This document shows, one piece after another, positions 8,143-12,566 of a stretch of 12,566 bases of DNA. The notes beneath the pieces were generated by a model. That model worked only from the letters and a program-made list of their open reading frames with translations. It made no database searches and was not told the origin of the DNA. This stretch comes from CALCKU01 sp964571595 (GTDB lineage Bacteria; Pseudomonadota; Alphaproteobacteria; Caulobacterales; Maricaulaceae), in assembly GCA_964571595.1 (NCBI GenBank), contig CAZNCJ010000066.1:1-12566 (forward strand), in the 5' to 3' direction. Numbering within the stretch: the stretch's first letter is position 1; each line of letters begins with the position of its first letter. Position numbers and translations under genes: made by a program.

Positions 8143-8148
8143 GAAGGA
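8143..8148 (+). promoter_or_regulatory. Strong ribosome binding site fixing the true start of the serine hydrolase
   Basis: GAAGGA lies 9 bases before the ATG at 8158. It shows that translation of the serine hydrolase begins there, upstream of the frameshift, and not at the internal codons near 8439 or 8942 that give only partial proteins. Confidence 0.65.
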
Positions 8149-8157
8149 AAATAATTT

Positions 8158-9517
8158 ATGACGTTTCCCATAAACGGTTATTGCGATCCAAAATTCCAAG
8201 GCCTTGCCGATTGCTTTAGTGATTATTTTTTGAAAATTTAGGTGAGATTCGCGCCAGCTGTTCACTCAGTATTGAAGGCCAAACCGTTGTCGATTTATGG
8301 GGCGGCTATAGCGATAAAGACAAAACAAAACTATGGCAGGAAAACACGCTTTCCATCGTCTTTTCCTGTACCAAGGCGGCTACCGCGATTTGCGCCCATA
8401 TTTTAATCGATCGCGGAGAGCTTAAACTGGACGCACCTGTGAGCACTTATTGGCCGGAATTTGCCCAGAACGGCAAAGAGGGCGTCACGGTCGAAATGAT
8501 GTTAGCTCACCAAAGCGCCCTGCCCGCCTTACGCGACCCCGTCAAGCCGGGCGGGTTTTACGATTTTGAATATATGGCGCAAAGACTAGCCCAAGAAGAG
8601 CCGTTCTGGGAGCCGGACACGGATAATGGCTATCATATGATTAGCTTTGGCTGGACGGTAGGCGAACTTATACGTCGCGTCTCCGGTAAATCGCTTGGTA
8701 CTTTTTTTCAGGACGAAGTTGCAAAACCACTCGGTCTGGAATTTTATATCGGCGCGCCAGATGAGGTCTTTTCGCGCATAGCTCCTATGGTCAATGCCGA
8801 TCTTGGCCCAGAGGATATAAGCTCTGAGTTCTGGCAAANNNNNNNNNNNNNNNNNNNNNNNNNNNNNNNNNNNNNNNNNNNNNNNNNNNNNNNNNNNNNN
8901 NNNNNNNNNNNNNNNNNNNNNNNNNNNNNNNNNNNNNNCCTATGGTCAATGCCGATCTTGGCCCAGAGGATATAAGCTCTGAGTTCTGGCAAAATATCAT
9001 GACAAACCCCGCCTCAATTTCGCATCTATCCCTGATGAATAATGGCGGGCATTACCATGACACACCCGAGGCATGGCGAGCCGAAATTGGCGGAGCGGGC
9101 GGGATATCTAACGCCCGCGCCTTGGCCAAAATGTTCACCCCGCTCGCACTCAAAGACGGCACGCTTTTATCCAGTGCTCGTATTGAGGATATGTCCCGTC
9201 CTTGCGCGGCAACCCAAAAGGATAGAACCTTGATGGTGCCCACACGTTTCGGACAAGGCTTTATGCTCAATATGGATAATCGGCACAGCCATCCGGGCGA
9301 TGGTAATTCCTTGATCATTGGAGAGTCCGCCTTTGGCCATGTCGGGGCGGGCGGCTCTATTGGTTTTGCTGACCCTGACGTGCGAATGGCCTTTGGCTAT
9401 AGCATGACCAAAATGGGCGCGGGTATTTTACTCAATAAGCGCGGACAAGGATTGGTTGACGCGGCCTATGCCGCCTTGGGTGAGGATTATCCCAAACCTT
9501 GCTTTCATAAAATATGA
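8158..9517 (+). CDS. Serine hydrolase, beta-lactamase/EstB-type esterase family (frameshifted and gap-interrupted in this assembly)
   Basis: The start at 8158 gives INGYCDPKFQGLADCFSDYF before an early TAG at 8239-8241. Homologous sequence continues in another frame from 8241 (GEIRASCSLSIEG, then VVDLWGG). Adding one T to the T6 run at 8226-8231 joins the two as DYFFENLGEIRAS. The frame is then open to 100 Ns at 8839-8938, which are flanked by an exact 55-bp duplication. Removing one copy plus the Ns (155 bases) keeps the frame to the TGA at 9515-9517. The reconstructed protein is 401 aa, a normal size for EstB-like proteins. It has the S-x-x-K nucleophile motif SCTK (Ser70, Lys73), Tyr159 in GYHMIS as the likely general base, and HVGAGGS (from about His343). 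It probably cleaves an ester, or possibly an amide or thioester. It lies 20 bases after the TIGR03084 gene, so it is likely in the operon. No signal peptide is seen, which argues against a true beta-lactamase. Confidence 0.85.
8226..8232 (+). other. Frameshift site (T6-G) in the serine hydrolase gene
   Basis: Six Ts followed by G are read in the starting frame as TAT TTT TTG and lead to a stop 7 bases later. The homologous downstream frame is entered by a -1 shift or by one extra T. A homopolymer sequencing error is the likeliest cause. The heptamer T-TTT-TTG also fits the X-XXY-YYZ pattern of slippery sites, so ribosomal or transcriptional slippage cannot be excluded. Confidence 0.75.
8784..8838 (+). 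repeat. Left copy of an exact 55-bp duplication flanking the assembly gap
   Basis: These 55 bases (CCTATGG to GGCAAA) end directly at the N run and recur identically at 8939-8993. In the protein both copies encode MVNADLGPEDISSEFWQ. This is probably the shared end of two contigs that were scaffolded without merging and not a biological repeat. Confidence 0.9.
8839..8938. other. Assembly gap of 100 Ns
   Basis: Exactly 100 unknown bases separate the two copies of the 55-bp duplication. One hundred is a customary placeholder length. The reading frame across the gap is restored if one duplicate and all Ns are removed, so the true gap is probably zero and the flanks overlap. Confidence 0.95.
8939..8993 (+). 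repeat. Right copy of the exact 55-bp duplication
   Basis: Identical to 8784-8838 and beginning immediately after the Ns. The ATG at 8942 inside this copy corresponds to an internal Met and is not a gene start. Confidence 0.9.
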
Positions 9518-9585
9518 GCGCATTGATAGAAAAACCTGCTTTAATAACTATACCCAAACCGCCCAAAACCCGCTAACCTTACCTC

Positions 9586-10392
9586 ATGATTATTGATAGC
9601 TGGATACAGCACCCCACGCTTCGCCATAGCCAAGACCCGATATTTGCTTCGCTGCGGCGCTGGACTAAAGCGGATGTCCCGCAGGACGCCATACCTCTTG
9701 GCAATACCATAGCCGCCATGGACGCAGCCGGTGTCAGCAAAAGCCTGACATGTGCCTGGCAGGCCCCAAATCGTGATATGATTTCAAATGATGAAGTCGC
9801 TAATTTTGTCGCACAATATCCTGACCGCCTGATTGGGGTTGGGTCTGTGGATATTTCCAAACCCATGGAAGCTGTGCGGGAAATTCGGCGCTCTGTTGAA
9901 GAACTTGGTTTTAAAGCTATCCGCGTTCTGCCGTGGCTGTGCGAAACCCCGCCAACCGATAGGAAATTTTATCCCGTCTATGTGGCATGCTCCGAAATGG
10001 GCGTGCCTTTTTGTACCCAGATCGGCCATACAGGCCCGCTCATGCCCTCAGAAGTTGGCCGCCCGATTTACCTCGATCAGGTTGCGCTTGATTTCCCGGA
10101 ACTCACGATTATCGGGGGGCATATTGGCTATCCATGGACAGAGGAAGCCATTGCGGTCGCAACGAAACATGAAAATATCTATATTGACACCTCCGCCTAT
10201 ACTGTGTCGCGCTACCCGAAAACCCTCGTTGAGTTCATGAAAACACACGGCCGGCGCAAAGTCCTTTTCGGGTCGAACTATCCCATGATTACACCGGCGC
10301 AGGCTTTAGCGGGGCTGGAGGCCTTGCAGTTAAGCGATGAGATTAAAACCTTATTTCTGGCGGAAAATGCCCGCCGCATTTACGGGCTTTAG
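9586..10392 (+). CDS. Amidohydrolase_2-family (TIM-barrel) protein with altered metal ligands
   Basis: This 268-aa protein is recognisable as an amidohydrolase_2 (ACMSD-like) member. Features are the IID opening, GFKAIRVLPW (109-117), QIGHTGP with His148, the GGHIGYPWTEEA block with His179, and VLFGSNYPM (226-234) near the C terminus. The usual N-terminal metal-binding H-x-H after IDxH is replaced by IDSWIQHP (Trp6, Gln8). The usual metal/catalytic Asp of FGSDxP is Asn231. The protein may therefore bind a metal differently, or act as a metal-independent hydrolase, decarboxylase or hydratase. I believe this pattern recurs in a subfamily of amidohydrolases, so it need not mean loss of function. 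It begins 68 bases after the serine hydrolase, with no clear ribosome-binding site. It is co-directional with the operon and may be its last gene. Its substrate is unknown. Confidence 0.83.
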   Translation: MIIDSWIQHPTLRHSQDPIFASLRRWTKADVPQDAIPLGNTIAAMDAAGVSKSLTCAWQAPNRDMISNDEVANFVAQYPDRLIGVGSVDISKPMEAVREIRRSVEELGFKAIRVLPWLCETPPTDRKFYPVYVACSEMGVPFCTQIGHTGPLMPSEVGRPIYLDQVALDFPELTIIGGHIGYPWTEEAIAVATKHENIYIDTSAYTVSRYPKTLVEFMKTHGRRKVLFGSNYPMITPAQALAGLEALQLSDEIKTLFLAENARRIYGL

Positions 10393-10403
10393 CGCTAAAG
10401 CCC
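10384..10403. terminator. Perfect 20-bp palindrome covering both stop codons of the convergent genes (possible bidirectional terminator)
   Basis: GGGCTTTAGC followed by its exact reverse complement GCTAAAGCCC. As RNA it can form an 8-bp stem with a GCGC loop. The plus-strand TAG (10390-10392) and the minus-strand TAG (complement of 10395-10397) are both inside it. No T tract follows on either strand, so a classical intrinsic terminator is not supported. It may still serve as a bidirectional transcript-end hairpin. Confidence 0.4.
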
Positions 10404-11543
10404 CATCTGGCGTACGGCAAGGTCGCGCATAATTTCTTCAGAACCACCGCCAATGGCTTGGACTTTGACCTCGCGGTAATAACGCTCAACTGCATTGCCG
10501 CGCATATACCCCGCCCCGCCCATAATTTGCATGGCTTCTGAGGCGCAAAACTCTAAAGCCTTGGACGCGGAAAACTTCGCCTTGCTAATTTGCGCCACGG
10601 GCATGTCCCCTTCATTGGCCTGCCAGCAGAGCTGATTGAGATAGCTCTCAATCATATCAATACGCGCGGACATATCCGCGATTTTATGGCGGATAACCTG
10701 ATGGGAGATGAGTTTATTTCCAAAGGTCTCGCGCTCTTGCGCCCAGCTTATGCTCTCCTCAAGCAGCGTTTTCATCATACCGAGCATACCTGCCACCATG
10801 CCGAGACGTTCATAATTAAAATTCTGCATGATCTGGATGAAACCCATATCTTCCATACCCAGCATGTTTTCTGCCGGCACACGCACATCATCAAAATATA
10901 GCGTGGCTTGGTCTGACGCCCACCACCCCATTTTCTTTGCCAGAGCCGCGCGCGAAAATCCGGCATCGTCCTTTTCAACAAAAAAGAGGGATATCCCCTT
11001 TAAGCCCGAACCGCCCGTGCGCGCCCCTACGACGAAATAATCCGACGTCATGCCGCCCGTAATAAATGTCTTAGACCCGTTAATGACAAAATGATTGCCG
11101 TCGCGCTTTGCCGTTGTCTTCATACGCGCCACATCCGAGCCGCCCCCCGGTTCTGTTATCGCCAGACTTGAGCCTTTTTTGCCAGCCAGAACATCCGGCA
11201 ACGTACGCATTTTAATATCCTCTGAGGCCAATCTTGCAATCGGGCCGACAGAAATGCCCCGCCCGCCAAACGCCGCCGGTATACCAGAGGCACCGCATTT
11301 GTGCATTTCTTCCCCGACGGCTGCGCGCATAAAGCAATCATCAAAACCTAGACCGCCATATTTCTCGTCAATGCCAAATCCCCAAATCCCGAGTGCGCCG
11401 ACCTTGGCATGCATTTCCCAAGGCACTTCGCCGGCCTCATCCCAGTTAGTGGCATTTGGCGTAAGTTCTTTTTCGGTAAATTGGCGTATAGTCTCGCGAA
11501 AGGCCTTACGTTCTTCAGTTTCAAACGGGTTTTGCAAATACAT
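10395..11543 (-). CDS. Acyl-CoA dehydrogenase family protein
   Basis: The protein is 382 aa from the ATG complementary to 11541-11543. The frame is open to 11621, but that extension would run through the operator-like palindrome and lacks family similarity. Residues 127-136 (LAITEPGGGS) are the FAD/substrate signature of the middle domain. Residues 338-353 (MQIMGGAGYMRGNAVE) and the closing REVKVQAIGGGSEEIM form the C-terminal signature. The position of the usual C-terminal catalytic Glu is Gly in IGGGS, while Glu245 in NYERL aligns by eye with the catalytic Glu of isovaleryl-CoA and long-chain acyl-CoA dehydrogenases. A branched or long acyl substrate, such as a citronellyl-CoA-like one, would suit the cluster. 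It converges on the amidohydrolase gene with 2 bases between stop codons. A copy of the putative TetR operator lies 18 bases upstream of the start. Confidence 0.93.
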   Translation of the reverse strand: MYLQNPFETEERKAFRETIRQFTEKELTPNATNWDEAGEVPWEMHAKVGALGIWGFGIDEKYGGLGFDDCFMRAAVGEEMHKCGASGIPAAFGGRGISVGPIARLASEDIKMRTLPDVLAGKKGSSLAITEPGGGSDVARMKTTAKRDGNHFVINGSKTFITGGMTSDYFVVGARTGGSGLKGISLFFVEKDDAGFSRAALAKKMGWWASDQATLYFDDVRVPAENMLGMEDMGFIQIMQNFNYERLGMVAGMLGMMKTLLEESISWAQERETFGNKLISHQVIRHKIADMSARIDMIESYLNQLCWQANEGDMPVAQISKAKFSASKALEFCASEAMQIMGGAGYMRGNAVERYYREVKVQAIGGGSEEIMRDLAVRQMGL

Positions 11544-11560
11544 AATGAACCTAATTCCCT

Positions 11561-11581
11561 TAAAATGAATAATATTCATAT
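11561..11581. promoter_or_regulatory. Probable TetR operator, site 2
   Basis: The sequence is TAAAATGAA, then TAATA, then TTCATAT. The core 11565-11579 is a perfect palindrome with 7-bp arms around one central A. It equals site 1 (939-959) at 19 of 21 positions, differing only in two spacer bases. It lies 18-38 bases upstream of the acyl-CoA dehydrogenase start on the minus strand, where its promoter should be. No convincing -35/-10 pair could be assigned. Confidence 0.68.
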
Positions 11582-11724
11582 CAGGGCAATCTCGGTGCAG
11601 CAAGCCCTTGTAAAATTTCAATAATTGCTAATTTTCTAAACCCGATGAGGTTATTTTCCGTCTATATGTAATATTAACAGGAATTTACTCGCACTTATTC
11701 TCACAAAGCCATATAAAAAAGATA

Positions 11725-12566
11725 ATGTTAAAAAGGGTTTTCATACTAGGTACACTTTTCGCGGTAGGCCTGTCCGTATCGGCACAGGCTCAAATACGCG
11801 TTGATGCCCGTATTCAGACCTCTTTTGGCTCCTGTTCGGGCTGTGATCTCTCAAAACGCCGTATGAATGGTATGAAATTACAAGATGCGGACTTTTCACG
11901 CTCTTTATTTAACAGCTCTAACCTCAGCGGGGCGCGGTTTGACCGGGCCAATCTCTCGGGAGCCCATTTTCGCAAAGCCTTATTACTACGAGTAAAAGGC
12001 GAAGGCGTGAATATGTCCAAGGCCAATTTCCGCGACGCCACCCTTACAGAGGCCTCTCTGGATAATTCTAATTTTGAAAGCTCTGATTTCAGCCGCGCTG
12101 ATCTGACCCGCGCCAGCTTTCATACCACAAATTTTAAAAGCGCAAATTTCATCAGCGCTATGGCGCAAGAAGCGGATTTTTCCAATTCCGTATTCGATAA
12201 TGCCCGACTAGATCATGTCAATTTCCGCAAAGCCAATCTCTCAGGCGGCGTCTTTAAAAATGCCCGTTTCGGGGATGCGATCTTACTTGAAACAACAATA
12301 AACGGGGCTGATTTTTCAGGAGCCGATCTCAGTGGGGTGCAGGGTTTGGAACAAGCCCAGCTTGATTTTGCCTGCGGCAGTAGCGCAACGCGCCTGCCCT
12401 TTGGCATGTCAGTGCCCTATTGTAGCGACATTCCAACCTCGCACTCACCGCACGGCGATTATGAGCATGCCCATCTGGACCCGCAAATGGCGCGCGCTGC
12501 CAAAGATTTGGATGATGCGCTCGACACGCTTGAAAACCTTTTGGCCGCCCCGCCAAGCTCTGAGAA
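11725..12566 (+). CDS. Exported pentapeptide-repeat protein (C-terminus off right edge)
   Basis: At least 280 codons are open to the window edge with no stop. An N-terminal signal peptide (MLKRVFILGTLFAVGLSVSA, likely cleavage after Ala22 in AQA) predicts export to the periplasm. Residues 45-210 are built of A(D/N)(L/F)xx units such as LQDADF, FDRANLSGAHF, MSKANFRDATL and FSRADLTRASF. These would form a right-handed quadrilateral beta-helix. A Cys pair precedes the repeats (Cys37, Cys40) and another follows (Cys217 and Cys233, in a CGSSATRLPFG...C segment). A predicted-helical segment (MARAAKDLDDALDTLENL) closes the visible part. The ribosome-binding site is weak (AAAAAAGA). No role in the catabolic pathway is apparent. 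It is transcribed away from the dehydrogenase and carries no operator copy of its own beyond site 2. The function is unknown. Confidence 0.85.
   Translation, partial: MLKRVFILGTLFAVGLSVSAQAQIRVDARIQTSFGSCSGCDLSKRRMNGMKLQDADFSRSLFNSSNLSGARFDRANLSGAHFRKALLLRVKGEGVNMSKANFRDATLTEASLDNSNFESSDFSRADLTRASFHTTNFKSANFISAMAQEADFSNSVFDNARLDHVNFRKANLSGGVFKNARFGDAILLETTINGADFSGADLSGVQGLEQAQLDFACGSSATRLPFGMSVPYCSDIPTSHSPHGDYEHAHLDPQMARAAKDLDDALDTLENLLAAPPSSE

Noticed and set aside
8439..8975. Apparent independent gene starting at 8439 and running through the Ns
   Set aside because: The GTG at 8439 is internal to the serine hydrolase, downstream of its SxxK motif, and the end lies in the artificial gap and duplicated sequence.
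8784..8993. The 55-bp direct repeat considered as a mobile-element target duplication or CRISPR-like repeat
   Set aside because: It is coding sequence, occurs only twice, and is separated only by a 100-N placeholder, so an assembly overlap explains it fully.
8942..9517. Apparent separate gene starting at 8942
   Set aside because: The ATG is an internal Met within the duplicated 55 bp. The frame joins the upstream serine hydrolase when the duplication is collapsed.
8158..9517. The SxxK protein considered as an antibiotic-resistance beta-lactamase
   Set aside because: There is no signal peptide, the tyrosine and HxGxGG motifs match EstB-like esterases, and the operon context is catabolic.
11544..11621. 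N-terminal extension of the acyl-CoA dehydrogenase up to 11621
   Set aside because: The extra 26 residues cover the operator palindrome and do not resemble the family N-terminus, which begins naturally at MYLQNPFETEE.

Overview
The window reads as a chromosomal segment of a Gram-negative alphaproteobacterium. The evidence is the protein families present and an exported pentapeptide-repeat protein with an Sec-type signal peptide. A marine Hyphomonadaceae/Maricaulales-type host is my guess from the style of the proteins, and I cannot verify it from this sequence alone. Coding density is high, with no gene-free stretch over about 200 bases.

Left part (1-960, minus strand): the first 40 codons of an acyl-CoA dehydrogenase that runs off the left edge, preceded in the same direction by a TetR-family regulator. 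The regulator is divergent from the main operon. The shared intergenic region holds a consensus TTGACA box overlapping an imperfect palindrome.

Centre (about 1045-9517, plus strand): a tight operon resembling the acyclic-terpene (citronellol/geraniol) utilisation cluster. Its order is AtuA-like protein (DUF1446), carboxyltransferase beta subunit, enoyl-CoA hydratase, biotin-carboxylase/BCCP alpha subunit, a TIGR03084-type metal-binding protein and a beta-lactamase-fold serine hydrolase. The first four genes overlap or abut, with stop-start fusions TAATG, TAATG and a 19-bp overlap. Together they could activate and carboxylate a 3-methyl-branched 2-enoyl-CoA, hydrate the glutaconyl-CoA product and then cleave or process it. 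The beta subunit has Gly where, by my manual alignment, methylcrotonyl-CoA carboxylases have Phe, which favours a geranyl-CoA-like (long-chain) substrate.

The serine hydrolase gene is damaged twice in this assembly. One fault is a one-base frameshift at a T6 run. The other is a run of exactly 100 Ns flanked by an exact 55-bp duplication. Collapsing the duplication and restoring one T gives an uninterrupted protein of 401 aa, so the gene is probably intact in the organism.

Right part: an amidohydrolase_2-family protein (9586-10392, plus) that lacks several canonical metal ligands converges on an acyl-CoA dehydrogenase (10395-11543, minus). The two stop codons sit inside one perfect 20-bp palindrome. 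Upstream of this dehydrogenase is a second palindrome that matches the TetR-operon palindrome at 19 of 21 positions. This ties the distal dehydrogenase to the same regulator and is the strongest system-level observation here. The window ends inside a secreted pentapeptide-repeat protein (11725 onward) that looks unrelated to the catabolic cluster.
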